Source of the DNA: Stenotrophomonas maltophilia
Lineage (GTDB): Bacteria > Pseudomonadota > Gammaproteobacteria > Xanthomonadales > Xanthomonadaceae
NCBI RefSeq assembly: GCF_900186865.1
Contig: NZ_LT906480.1
Coordinates: forward strand, 1,568,001 to 1,632,000
Direction of reading: 5' to 3'
Length of the DNA stretch: 64,000 bases
Shown here: positions 52,234 to 60,660 of the stretch, piece after piece
Layout of the letters: the number at the start of each line of letters is the position of its first letter
Numbering within the stretch: the first letter of the stretch is position 1
The notes under the pieces: model-generated
Told to the model about the DNA's origin: nothing
Seen by the model: only the letters and a program-made list of their open reading frames with translations
The model's database searches: none
Program-made: the position numbers and the translations under genes

Positions 52234-53388
52234 CTAGTCCATGGGCTTGCTTGCCGTATCCACCCGCACGATCACCGACATGCCGGGGCGCAGCTGCGCG
52301 GCCAGCTTCTGGCCTTTGTTGATCGATATCCGCACCGGCAGCCGCTGCACCACCTTGGTGAAGTTGCCGCTGGCATTGTCCGGGCGCAGCACGCTGAATT
52401 CCGACCCGGTGGCGGGCGCGATCTCCTGCACGCGGCCCCGCAGCACCTGGCCTTGGAACGCGTCCACCGAGAACGTGGCCGGCTGGCCGATCGCCATCCC
52501 CCACGTCTGGCCTTCCTTGTAGTTGGCCACCACCCACAGCGTGTCAGGTACCAGGAACAGCAGCTGCGAACCGGCGGCAACGTACTGGCCCACGCGTACG
52601 CTGGCTTCGCTGATCTGGCCGTCGCGCGGCGCGTGGATCACCGTGTTGGCCAGATCGATGCGCGCCAGTTCCAGCTGCGCCTGCGCGCTTTCCACCTGGG
52701 CCTCCAGGCTCTTTCGCGCCACCTGGGTCGATACCAGCGTTTCCTCGGCGATGCGGATCTGCGCCTGCGACTGCTGCACGCTGGCCTGTGCCGAGGCCTG
52801 GGTGGTGCGGAACTTGTCGCGGTCGTTGATCGATACCAGCTGCTGCGCGGCCAGCTCTTCGTAGCGCTTGGTCTCGTTGCGTGAGCGTTGCAGCTCCGCC
52901 TGCCCGGCCGACAATGTGGCGCGGGCGGAGGCAATCTGTGCACGGTTCTGCGCCTGCGACTGGTCCGAGTTGGCCAGGGCCGCGCGTGCGCTGTCCAGCG
53001 TCGCCTGCGCCTGGGCGACCCGCTGCGCATAGATGCGGTCATCGATGCGCAGCAGCGGCTCGCCTTCCTTCACGTGCTGGAAGTCCTTCACCAGCACCTC
53101 GGTTACATAGCCGTTGACCTGTGGCGCCATCACCGTGATCTGTCCGCGTACATACGCGTTGTCGGTCACCATCACGCTGCTGGTGAACGGCCACAGGTGC
53201 CAGGCGCGCAGGATCAGCGCAATGCCCAGCAGGGCCACCACCACCATCACCACCACGCTGCGCGCGCTGGGCTTGAGGTACTTCGGCGCGACAGCGGGTT
53301 CTACCGGCGTAGGGGCAGGCGCCGCGTCGGTCGGCGGCGGTGGGGTTACGTTGTCGGCGTCGTCGGGTCGGGGCGGGACGGGAGGCAT
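52234..53388 (-). CDS. emrA: EmrA/FarA-type membrane fusion protein
   Basis: A 384-residue adaptor. N-terminal TM near residue 45 (SVVVMVVVALLGIALILRAW), then the lipoyl half QITVMAPQVNGYVTEVLVKD, a long coiled coil (about 100-215), second lipoyl half VIHAPRDGQISEASVRVGQY, and a barrel domain with LWVVANYKEGQTWGMAIGQP, an EmrA hallmark. It lies ten bases after the MFS gene and completes a tripartite pump with an external TolC. The substrate is unknown. Confidence 0.87.
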   Translation of the reverse strand: MPPVPPRPDDADNVTPPPPTDAAPAPTPVEPAVAPKYLKPSARSVVVMVVVALLGIALILRAWHLWPFTSSVMVTDNAYVRGQITVMAPQVNGYVTEVLVKDFQHVKEGEPLLRIDDRIYAQRVAQAQATLDSARAALANSDQSQAQNRAQIASARATLSAGQAELQRSRNETKRYEELAAQQLVSINDRDKFRTTQASAQASVQQSQAQIRIAEETLVSTQVARKSLEAQVESAQAQLELARIDLANTVIHAPRDGQISEASVRVGQYVAAGSQLLFLVPDTLWVVANYKEGQTWGMAIGQPATFSVDAFQGQVLRGRVQEIAPATGSEFSVLRPDNASGNFTKVVQRLPVRISINKGQKLAAQLRPGMSVIVRVDTASKPMD

Positions 53389-53398
53389 GGTCGAGAAC

Positions 53399-55072
53399 TC
53401 AGCGGGGCGCGGCCGGCGTGGCCACAGCGGGGGAAGTGGGGTGGCGCTTGCGCCATTGCTTGAGCACGGCGGTGCGCAGCGACAGCAGCAGCAACCAGCA
53501 CAGGAAGCCGATGGCCAACCAACCGCTCAGCGTGAACACATCATTGAAGCCGCGTACGTTGGCTTCGCGGCGCGTCGTCTGCGCCAACTGCGCGCTGCCC
53601 TGCGCGCTGCGCAGCACCGGATCGGTGATCTGGGCGCTGTACAGCTGCTGTTGGACGCGCAGGCGCTGTGCCACCACCGGATCGGCCGGGTCGAGCTGGC
53701 TGGTCAGCGCGCTGGAATACAACTGCTCGCGATGCAGCTGGAAGGTGCCCAGCACCGCCGAGCCGGCCAGGCCGCCCAGCGTCTGCGTGATCGACAGCGT
53801 CACCAGGAAGGTGATCATGTGGTCCACGCCCTGTTTCAGCGCGGCGGAAATGCCGAGCATGATCAACGGGCCCATGAACATGCCGGCACCGACCGAGGCC
53901 AGGAACTGGCTGGCGTAGAAGTCGTGCCGCCGATCCATGCTGGTGCGGTGCTGGTCGAAGAACGCGGCGGCGCCCAGCAGCAGGATCGCCATCAGCAGCT
54001 GCGGGATCAGCCGTTTGGGCCCGAAAGTCAGTGCAGTGCCGGCGATACCGGTGATCACGCCGGCAAGAATCACCACGAACAGCGGCCGCAACTGATCAGG
54101 GCCCATGCCGAGCGTGCGCATCAGGTTGACCACGCCGTAGGACTGCTCGGTGGTCAGGAAGCGGATCAGGAAGGCGCCGACGATGAAATGCAGTACGGGC
54201 AGGCTGGCCAGCCAGCGTGTCTGCAGCAGCGGATTGCGCCGGTAGTGCTCGATGATGAAGGCGGTGGTGGACAGCACGATCGAGGCGACCAGGGCCCAGC
54301 CCAGCCACGGCGTGTTGAGCCACCAGCGGGTGTAGCCCTGCGCCAGCACGATCACCAGCAGCGCGACGGCCGGTGCAAGCAGGGCAAAGGTGAGGAAGTC
54401 CAGCGGTTCGAACGCCTTCACCTGGATGCCGGGCGGCAGCTTCAACACCACCACGGCGGCAAACGCACACAGCGCCAGCCCGGCTTCAAACGAATACAGC
54501 TGGTGCCATTGGCCGGTATCCACCAGGCCTGGCGAAACGATCCAGGCGATCGGCACCGCCAGCTGCGAAAGGCCGACGCCGACCACCAGCAGGTTGCCGG
54601 TAAAGCGGCGCGGCAGCGCCTGCAGCATGTACAGCGTGCCCAGTGTCGAACAGGCCGCACCCGCGAAGCCGCTGGCGGCGCGGGTCAGCATCGTGGTCTC
54701 GAAGCTGCCGACGAACAGGTGCAGCACCGCCAGCGCCGCGTACAGGCCCAGCCCGATCTCGGCGAACAGGCGGATGCCGTACTGCTGGCGGAACTTGAAG
54801 GCCAACAGGTTGGCGGTGACATTCACCATGGCATAGGCCGCCACCAGCCAGCTGCCCTGGGTCGGGGTCAGTGCCAGCTGGCCCTGCAGGAACGGGAGGT
54901 TGGCGGTAACCAGCGCATTGCCGAGGCCGCCGGTGATCGCCACCAGCAGTGATACCAGCGCATAGGCCGCGCGCCGATACGGCGGGTGCCAGGGCATCGA
55001 TGCCGAACCGGGCATGGTCGGCTTTTCGTGCTCCTCCCAATCCGGAACCGGCTTCAGATACGGCTGGACCAT
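53399..55072 (-). CDS. emrB: EmrB/FarB-type 14-TM MFS drug exporter
   Basis: A 557-residue DHA2-family transporter with an N-terminal extension (PDWEEHEKPTMPGSA). Motif-like phrases: GLGNALVTANLPFLQGQLAL, TPTQGSWLVAAYAMVNVTAN, FKFRQQYGIRLFAEIGLGLY. The start ATG overlaps the TetR stop by one base (TGATG), so the order tetR-emrB-emrA is one transcript. Several longer in-frame starts lie inside tetR and are rejected. Confidence 0.88.
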   Translation of the reverse strand: MVQPYLKPVPDWEEHEKPTMPGSASMPWHPPYRRAAYALVSLLVAITGGLGNALVTANLPFLQGQLALTPTQGSWLVAAYAMVNVTANLLAFKFRQQYGIRLFAEIGLGLYAALAVLHLFVGSFETTMLTRAASGFAGAACSTLGTLYMLQALPRRFTGNLLVVGVGLSQLAVPIAWIVSPGLVDTGQWHQLYSFEAGLALCAFAAVVVLKLPPGIQVKAFEPLDFLTFALLAPAVALLVIVLAQGYTRWWLNTPWLGWALVASIVLSTTAFIIEHYRRNPLLQTRWLASLPVLHFIVGAFLIRFLTTEQSYGVVNLMRTLGMGPDQLRPLFVVILAGVITGIAGTALTFGPKRLIPQLLMAILLLGAAAFFDQHRTSMDRRHDFYASQFLASVGAGMFMGPLIMLGISAALKQGVDHMITFLVTLSITQTLGGLAGSAVLGTFQLHREQLYSSALTSQLDPADPVVAQRLRVQQQLYSAQITDPVLRSAQGSAQLAQTTRREANVRGFNDVFTLSGWLAIGFLCWLLLLSLRTAVLKQWRKRHPTSPAVATPAAPR

Positions 55073-55638
55073 CAACGGGCCTCGCTGGCAGCTCCCTGGA
55101 GACCCCCACGCAGCAGCTGCAGGGCACGCCCGGCCAACTGGGCGCGCTCGTCGCGGGTCTTGCCGCGCAGGGCCGCACCCAGCATGCCCGAGATCAGTGA
55201 AATATCCGTCTTTTCCAGGTCGGCACGGCACAGCCCGGCGGCCTTGGCGCGCGCGATCGGTTCCTCCAGCAGGTCGCGCACGGTCTCGCGCGCGGCGCGC
55301 ATGGACGGCACGTCCGAATCGACCGCACGCCAGTAATCGGCCAATGCCGGCGAATCAATGATGCGCTGGGCCATGCCTTCGAACACCTCGAACAGGGCGT
55401 CGTCGCGGTCGCCGAGCTGCTCGACCTGGCGCCGGATGCGGTCGACCGTGCGCTGCAGCAGCGCCTGGATCAGCGCGGTGCGGTCGGGGAAGTTGCGGTA
55501 CAGGGTGGCGCGGCCTACCTGGGCGCGTTCGACCACCAGGTCCAGCGGGGCGGTGACACCGTGTTGGCCGAACACATGATCGGCGGCATCGAGGATGAGG
55601 GCACGGCGGGCAGCAGCATCGGCACGTTGGGCAGTCAT
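55072..55638 (-). CDS. TetR-family repressor of the emrAB operon
   Basis: A 188-residue regulator. N-terminal HTH: ARRALILDAADHVFGQHGVT, APLDLVVERAQVGRATLYRN, FPDRTALIQALLQ. The C-terminal ligand domain is not classifiable. First gene of the operon. A perfect inverted repeat lies 12 bases upstream of its start and should be its operator; autoregulation of the efflux operon follows. MTAQRADAAARR is the start; a longer version would run through the operator. Confidence 0.88.
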   Translation of the reverse strand: MTAQRADAAARRALILDAADHVFGQHGVTAPLDLVVERAQVGRATLYRNFPDRTALIQALLQRTVDRIRRQVEQLGDRDDALFEVFEGMAQRIIDSPALADYWRAVDSDVPSMRAARETVRDLLEEPIARAKAAGLCRADLEKTDISLISGMLGAALRGKTRDERAQLAGRALQLLRGGLQGAASEAR

Positions 55639-55649
55639 GGAATTATTTT

Positions 55650-55665
55650 CGGACAGAAGTGTCCG
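55650..55665. promoter_or_regulatory. Operator of the TetR regulator
   Basis: CGGACA-GAAG-TGTCCG, a perfect six-base inverted repeat, 12 bases before the tetR start. A related GGGATTGTCCG half lies 20 bases further upstream. Confidence 0.7.
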
Positions 55666-55752
55666 ATTGGCGAGACATTGGGTGACGGGATTGTCCGCTT
55701 GTTGTGGTACGCACATCTTTGTGACGAATGTGTGATGGCTTGGGTCGAAATG

Positions 55753-55776
55753 AAAACGGGGGCCCGAAGGCCCCCG
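55753..55776 (-). terminator. Terminator of the zinc-receptor gene
   Basis: Eight-base stem CGGGGGCC/GGCCCCCG with a four-base loop, followed on the minus strand by GTTTTC. It is about 60 bases after the receptor stop codon. Confidence 0.75.
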
Positions 55777-55788
55777 TGGAATGGCGTG

Positions 55789-55827
55789 GGGGTCAGAGCC
55801 CTTTCCTTCGAGAAGGGCTGCGACCCC
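55789..55827. repeat. Palindromic element GGGGTCAGAGCCCTTT...AAGGGCTGCGACCCC
   Basis: Imperfect inverted repeat with the terminal words GGGGTC and GACCCC and inner AGCCCTT/AAGGGCT. A third kind of short palindrome in the window, different from SMAG and from the AAAAGGGG element. It lies between the receptor gene and its terminator. Confidence 0.6.
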
Positions 55828-55838
55828 GCCGTGTGCGA

Positions 55839-58046
55839 TCAGAAGAACGCGCGGATGCCGAATGCGACACCACGGCCTGGCAGCGGCGAGTAGTCGCGCA
55901 GCAGCGAGGTATGCGGACGCACTTCGCGGTTGGTCAGGTTGCTGCCATCCAGGAACACCTCGTAGCTGTTGCTGGCGTTGCGATCCCAGCGGTAGGCCAG
56001 ATGCGCGTCGACCAGAGTGTAGCCGTCGCTCGGGGCTTCGTTCTGGGCGACGTCCTTCTGGCGGCTGTAGCGCACCGCACCGACCGAAGCGCGCCAGCCG
56101 TCCTTCGACCAGCGCAGGTCGGCGCCGACGCGGGCCGGTGCGATACGCGGCAGATAGCCGGTGTTGGCCAGTTCCACCGTGTAGTTGTGGTTGTGGTCGC
56201 CATGCGGCACGGCGATGTCCAGGTTGCGGCTGCCGCTGCCATCCAGCTTGGCCCTCACGTAGTCGCCGAACAGGCGCAGATCCCAGTCACCGGCGCCGCC
56301 CTCGAACAGGTGCACCAGCGCTTCGGCCTCGGCACCGCGGAACACCGCGTCCTGCTGCGTCCAGGTGCGCACCGGCAGGCCCTCGGTGATGCCGGTGTCG
56401 GCCAGGTAGATGAAGTCCTTGAACCTGGTCTGGTAGACCGACGCAGAGAAGTCCAGGCGCTCGCTGTGGGTGTGGATACCCAGTTCCACGCGCTGGCCGC
56501 GCTCGGTCTTCAGGTTGGCGTCGCCGATTTCCAGCGAACGGGTGGCGATGTGCGCGCCGGCGGCATACAGCTCTTCGTTGGTCGGTGCTCGCTCGGAGCT
56601 GTCCACGCCGATGCGCAGGTCAACGGCATCGTTGAGCTTCCAGATACCAGCGGCAGACAGGTTGGTGGCACCGAAGGTGCGGCGGCGGTAGTCACCGGTC
56701 GGGTCCAGCTTGACCTGGTCGTGGCGGCCGCCCAGTTCCAGCTTGAACGGGCCGAACTGCTTTTCCTGCAGTACGAACAGGCCGATGTTCTTCGTGCCTG
56801 TATCCGGAACGAACGCCTCTTCGCCCTTGGCACCGAAATCACTGTTGCCGAACTGCAGGCCGAAGGCGCCGTCCCAGCCGCCGATCTGCTGCTGCACCGC
56901 TTCCAGGCGCGCTTCGATGCCGCGGTTGGTGAAGCGGGTCGACGGCGTACCGGCCTCCAGCTCTACGTGCTCGTAGTCGGTGTAGGCCACGCGTGCGTTG
57001 ATGTTCTTCAGGAACGAGACCGGGTTGTAGATGCCGGCCTTGGTCTCGAAGCGGTTCTGCACCATGTCGATGCGCACGTCATGCTCGTCGCCGCCTTCCT
57101 CTTCATCACCATGGTCGTGACCGTGGTCATGGCCATGATCATCACCGTCGGCGTGCACGTGCGCGCCATTGGGAATGCCATAGTTGGTGCGGTAGGTGCT
57201 GGCCGACACGCCGAAGTAGCCACCGTCGCCCAGCCACGTTGCGCCGACGCCACCGGCGCGTGTGCGGATCGAACTGTTGTCGAGGCGGCCGCGGCGCGGT
57301 TCTTCGCCTTCCTCGCCCGCGTGGTCATGGTCGTGGTCGTCGTGGTGGTCTTCCAGGCTGTCGATCACCGCGTAACCGGGAATGCGGTAGTCGTCGCCGT
57401 TGCGGACCAGGCCATCCACATGCAGTACGACGTTGCCGCTGACGCCATCGAGGCGGAACATGCCGCTGCGCTCGTTGTTCACCGAATTGCCGCGCAGTTC
57501 GGCACGACCGCTGAGCGGCCGCTCAGGCAGCTCGCGCGCGATGCGCCCGTCGACCACATTGACCGCACCACCAATGGCGCCGCTGCCGAACAGCAGCGTG
57601 GCCGGGCCCTTCAGTACTTCGATCTGGTCGGCCAGGAACGGTTCGATGCTGGTGGCGTGGTCGGCGCTGACCGTGGACGCATCCATGTTGCCCATGCCGT
57701 TGGACAGCACGGCCACGCGCGGGCCTTCCTGGCCACGGATGATCGGGCGGCCGACGCCGGGGCCGAAGAAGGTGCTCTGCACGCCGGGCAGCTTGGCCAC
57801 GGTATCGCCGAGGGTGCCGGCCTTCTGCTCGTCCAGGCGTTCACCGGCCAGCACCTCCACCGGGCGTGCCAGCGATTCGGCATCACCCTGCAATGGCGAC
57901 GCGGTGACCTGCACCGACGACAGCTCGGTCAGGTGGCGGTCACGATGGGCGGTGTCCTGGCCGGCTGCAAAGGCGACGGACGGCAGCAGGGCGGCGAGCG
58001 CCAGGGCCAGGGAATGCGGCTTGAGCCGTGGGGTATGGGCGGGCAT
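55839..58046 (-). CDS. TonB-dependent zinc receptor (ZnuD-like)
   Basis: A 735-residue outer-membrane receptor. Signal peptide ends PSVAFA near residue 27. TonB box/plug: LSSVQVTASPLQGDAESL, DTVAKLPGVQSTFFGPGVGR, PIIRGQEGPRVAVLSNGMGN, DQIEVLKGPATLLFGSGAIG. The barrel carries His/Asp-rich loops, about residues 230-245 (EDHHDDHDHDHAGEE) and 300-325 (HVHADGDDHGHDHGHDHGDE, then DEHDV). These loops and a Zur-like promoter box point to zinc capture. Ends FGIRAFF. Divergent from the MerC-like gene. Confidence 0.88.
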   Translation of the reverse strand: MPAHTPRLKPHSLALALAALLPSVAFAAGQDTAHRDRHLTELSSVQVTASPLQGDAESLARPVEVLAGERLDEQKAGTLGDTVAKLPGVQSTFFGPGVGRPIIRGQEGPRVAVLSNGMGNMDASTVSADHATSIEPFLADQIEVLKGPATLLFGSGAIGGAVNVVDGRIARELPERPLSGRAELRGNSVNNERSGMFRLDGVSGNVVLHVDGLVRNGDDYRIPGYAVIDSLEDHHDDHDHDHAGEEGEEPRRGRLDNSSIRTRAGGVGATWLGDGGYFGVSASTYRTNYGIPNGAHVHADGDDHGHDHGHDHGDEEEGGDEHDVRIDMVQNRFETKAGIYNPVSFLKNINARVAYTDYEHVELEAGTPSTRFTNRGIEARLEAVQQQIGGWDGAFGLQFGNSDFGAKGEEAFVPDTGTKNIGLFVLQEKQFGPFKLELGGRHDQVKLDPTGDYRRRTFGATNLSAAGIWKLNDAVDLRIGVDSSERAPTNEELYAAGAHIATRSLEIGDANLKTERGQRVELGIHTHSERLDFSASVYQTRFKDFIYLADTGITEGLPVRTWTQQDAVFRGAEAEALVHLFEGGAGDWDLRLFGDYVRAKLDGSGSRNLDIAVPHGDHNHNYTVELANTGYLPRIAPARVGADLRWSKDGWRASVGAVRYSRQKDVAQNEAPSDGYTLVDAHLAYRWDRNASNSYEVFLDGSNLTNREVRPHTSLLRDYSPLPGRGVAFGIRAFF

Positions 58047-58059
58047 GGACGGGTCCTTT

Positions 58060-58072
58060 GTTACAATGTATC
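58060..58072 (-). promoter_or_regulatory. Zur-like box before the zinc receptor
   Basis: GTTACAATGTATC compares with the Zur core GTTATANTATAAC at 9-10 of 12 defined positions. It lies 14 bases upstream of the receptor start codon. Confidence 0.6.
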
Positions 58073-58139
58073 AATCGCGGGGCGCACGAATCCCGTCGAT
58101 GGGACAGGGGGAGGGAAACCGTGCGGGTCGGAGAGGGAT

Positions 58140-58157
58140 GTTATATTATTCCATAAC
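58140..58157 (+). promoter_or_regulatory. Zur-like box before the MerC-like gene
   Basis: GTTATATTATTCCATAAC has perfect GTTAT/ATAAC ends, and its first ten bases match the Zur core GTTATANTAT. It lies 25 bases before the MerC-like start. Confidence 0.6.
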
Positions 58158-58181
58158 GATTCGCCGACCCTGCTGGAAGTC

Positions 58182-58595
58182 ATGTCCCTGTCCTCACGCC
58201 TGCGCCACCTGCTCGACCGTTTCGGCGCCACTGGTTCGATGCTGTGCGCGGTGCACTGCGCGGTGATCCCGGTGCTGCTGGCCGCAGCGCCTTCATTGGG
58301 TCTGTCGTTCTGGCTGAGCGACGGCGTGGAACAGGCGCTGGTGGTGTTCGTGACCCTGCTGGGGTTGTTCAGCCTGGTCTGGGGCTACCGCCGGCACGGT
58401 GCGCTGCGTGCGCTGGGCTTCCTGATTCCCGGCCTGGTCGCATTGTGGGCCGGCGTGCTGTATGACCCGCTGCACCACAATGCGGTGCCGCACGCGGTGG
58501 TGATGACCATCGGTGGCCTGCTGGTGGGTGTGGCCCATCTGGTCAACCTGCGCCTCAACCACGGTCACGTGCACGACGCCAGCTGCGCGCACTAG
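58182..58595 (+). CDS. MerC-domain inner-membrane protein
   Basis: A 137-residue protein with four predicted TM helices. FGATGSMLCAVHCAVIPVLL contains the CxxxC pair of MerC-type metal transporters. It ends with His-rich LNHGHVHDASCAH. Divergent from the ZnuD-like receptor and with its own Zur-like box, so it probably belongs to zinc-limitation import rather than mercury resistance. Start MSLSSRLRHLLDRF is chosen; a long frame upstream is antisense to the receptor gene and spurious. Confidence 0.8.
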   Translation: MSLSSRLRHLLDRFGATGSMLCAVHCAVIPVLLAAAPSLGLSFWLSDGVEQALVVFVTLLGLFSLVWGYRRHGALRALGFLIPGLVALWAGVLYDPLHHNAVPHAVVMTIGGLLVGVAHLVNLRLNHGHVHDASCAH

Positions 58596-58705
58596 GCGCT
58601 CCGTGATAGGATTTTCGATCGTGCGCGGGGGCGCCCAGCAAGGCGGCCCCGCCGAACCCGTGTCAGTACGGGGTAACCAGATTTCACATTTGAGGAGTTG
58701 AAGAC

Positions 58706-58885
58706 ATGGGTAAGGGTGACCGCAAGACCGCCAAGGGCAAGCGCTACAACGCCAGCTATGGCAACGCCCGTTCGCACACCGCCAGCAAGGTCGCCGTAGG
58801 CGCCGCCGCTCCGGTTGCCAAGAAGACCGTGGCCAAGGCTCCGGCGAAGAAGGCTGTGGCGAAGAAGGCCGTCGCCAAGGCCTGA
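58706..58885 (+). CDS. 30S ribosomal protein bTHX with a long Lys/Ala tail
   Basis: A 59-residue protein: MGKGDRKTAKGKRYNASYG then NARSHTASKVAVGAAAPVAK and a KKAVAKKAVAKA tail. The first 20 residues match the THX consensus (MGKGDKKTKRGKI...G.YG) of small basic 30S proteins. The Ala/Lys-rich extension is longer than in Thermus and resembles histone-like tails. GAGGAG lies 12 bases before the ATG. Monocistronic with a strong terminator, as expected for an abundant protein. Confidence 0.85.
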   Translation: MGKGDRKTAKGKRYNASYGNARSHTASKVAVGAAAPVAKKTVAKAPAKKAVAKKAVAKA

Positions 58886-58909
58886 TCCGGTCGAACGACC
58901 GGTTCAATG

Positions 58910-58940
58910 AAAAACGCGGCGCCTGGCGCCGCGTTTTTTT
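58910..58940 (+). terminator. Rho-independent terminator of the bTHX gene
   Basis: AAAAACGCGGC-GCCTGGC-GCCGCGTTTTTTT: GC stem flanked by A and T tracts, 24 bases after the stop; can act in both directions. Confidence 0.92.
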
Positions 58941-58985
58941 ATGCCTGTCCGGTGAGCCGAGCGTGGGTTCGGCTCTACAACCGCA

Positions 58986-60236
58986 TCAGCGCAGTGTCTT
59001 CTTCAGCGTTTCCGGATTGCCATCGTTCGGCGCGGCCGGTACCTGCAGCAGGTGGGCCAGCAGCGGATAGACATCGACGTTGTCGAAGCCATCGATCACC
59101 AGGCCCTGGCGGAACGACGGGCCGCCGGCCACGAACACTGCGCGCATGGAAGGCAGTGCGTTGTCGTAGCCATGCGAACCTCGATCCTGCTTCGCACGCT
59201 TGGCGATCTTCTCCTGGTGCAGGGCATCCCAGCCTTCATCCATGACACAGACGATGGCCGGAACCCGCGGATGCGTGCCGTAGTGCCAGCGTGCCGGCAG
59301 GTTCTCCTTCTTCCAGCATTCGTAATGCGCGTGGCGTCCGAGCAGGGCGCGTTCGGCTTCCGCTTCGCGGCCGGCGACCGGCGCAAAACCCACTGACTGG
59401 CCCTGGCTGATATTGCGTGCAATGGCCGGGTCGGCCATCGACTCGGTGGCGATCACGTTGCCGTCGGCGACGCTGGCCATGCCGTGGTCGGACACGACGA
59501 TCACGTTGGTGGTCTTGGCCAGATCGCGCTGCTGCAGCCCGTCGAGCACCTGGCCGACGATCTGGTCGGCGCGCACGATGGCGTCGGCGTACTGCTTCGA
59601 CCCGGGGCCGTAGTTGTGGCCGGCCTTGTCCACGTGTTCCATGTACAGCGTGGTGAGGCGCGGTGCATCAGCATCGGTCCGCGCCAGCCAGTCGAGCACG
59701 ATGCCGGCCCGCTGCTCCAGCGGTTCCTTGCCGTCGTATACGCGCCACTTGCTGGGGCGCACGCCGCGGATTTCAGACTCACTGCCCGGCCACGCCGTGG
59801 TGGCCGAACGTACGCCAGCGTTCTCGGCACTGACCCAGATCGGTTCGCCACCCCACCAGCCGCTGGTGGTGACCGCGTCACGGTTGCTCAGTTCGAAACG
59901 GCCCAGGGTTGCATCGTCCATGCTGTTGTTGACGATGCCGTGGTGGTCCGGACGCAGGCCGGTGACGATGGTGTAGTGGTTGGGGAAGGTCAGCGACGGA
60001 TAGGACGGCGTCATCCAGCGTGCACGCACGCCGCCGTCGATCAGTCGCTGCAGGTTCGGAGTGAGCCCACGGTCCAGCGCATCGGCGCGCAGGCCGTCGA
60101 TGGAGATCAGCAGCAGCTTCGGAGGCGAAGCCGCAGCGGCGGAACCGGGAACGGAGGCGGAAGGGGCGGGCGCGGTGGTGCAGGCGGCCAATGGCAGCAG
60201 CAGCGCCAGCGCGCAGGTCAGGCGTACGGAAGTCAT
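58986..60236 (-). CDS. NPP-type alkaline phosphatase-superfamily phosphodiesterase, lipoprotein
   Basis: A 416-residue nucleotide pyrophosphatase/phosphodiesterase. Lipobox LLPLAACTT makes it an envelope lipoprotein. LLLISIDGLRADALDRG holds the first metal Asp; YPSLTFPNHYTIVTGLRPDH carries the nucleophile Thr in TFPNHYT as in Xanthomonas NPP. VSDHGMASV and GSHGYDN-like HGYDNALPSM provide later ligands. It hydrolyses nucleotide diesters in the periplasm. Upstream (60237-60409) only hairpins and one SMAG-type unit are seen. Confidence 0.9.
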   Translation of the reverse strand: MTSVRLTCALALLLPLAACTTAPAPSASVPGSAAAASPPKLLLISIDGLRADALDRGLTPNLQRLIDGGVRARWMTPSYPSLTFPNHYTIVTGLRPDHHGIVNNSMDDATLGRFELSNRDAVTTSGWWGGEPIWVSAENAGVRSATTAWPGSESEIRGVRPSKWRVYDGKEPLEQRAGIVLDWLARTDADAPRLTTLYMEHVDKAGHNYGPGSKQYADAIVRADQIVGQVLDGLQQRDLAKTTNVIVVSDHGMASVADGNVIATESMADPAIARNISQGQSVGFAPVAGREAEAERALLGRHAHYECWKKENLPARWHYGTHPRVPAIVCVMDEGWDALHQEKIAKRAKQDRGSHGYDNALPSMRAVFVAGGPSFRQGLVIDGFDNVDVYPLLAHLLQVPAAPNDGNPETLKKTLR

Positions 60237-60385
60237 CCGCGCATGATAAGCCCGCGCAATGACGCGCCCAAGACACGGCGCGCTATCGCGCCCCGTGTCC
60301 GCGCATTTTTCCTTATCGCCGCGCCTGTCGGCGCGCCCCCTTCAACAGGAAGGGGGCTTTCTCCAGACATGTCCCTGATGATTCC

Positions 60386-60660
60386 ATCCACGCATGGCGT
60401 GGATCTACCGTGTCGACCAAGGTCGACACCTACCAACAGTTGCGCAGAATGACGTCCGGACAGATCGCCGGAACCTGTCGAAGGCTGGGTGGGTCCGGTT
60501 GCAGGGGCGTGAGCGCCATGGATGGCGCGACCGAGCTTACAGGGACGTACTTGCAGCGTCCCCTGCAACTGGACCCACCCTGCCTCCCCGCAGGAAGCCC
60601 GCTGTTGCTGTTGCTCTAGCCTCTGCGGGTGCCGGGCGCAGCCCGGCCAGCCCTCTCAGC
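60386..60660 (+). repeat. Long palindromic element, short copy (SMAG unit at its left edge)
   Basis: From GTGTCGACCAAGGTCGACAC (60410) the element contains GGGTGGGTCCGGTTGCAGGGG at about 60489 and the inverted CCCCTGCAACTGGACCCACCC near 60565, with CGTGAGCGCCATGG, GCGACCGAGCTTACA and GTACTTGCAGCGT between. It ends near GGGCGCAGCCCGGCC at the ogt stop. The same ordered words occur in reverse orientation at 62678-63105. No gene is seen in 60237-60655. Confidence 0.75.

Noticed and set aside
55728..58595. A 955-codon plus-strand frame antisense to the zinc receptor ending in the MerC-like gene
   Set aside because: Only its last 137 residues form a real protein; the rest mirrors the ZnuD-like gene. 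The start was set at 58182.
58182..58595. Mercury-resistance (mer) function
   Set aside because: No merA, merP, merT or merR nearby; zinc-type context and a Zur-like box argue for zinc homeostasis.
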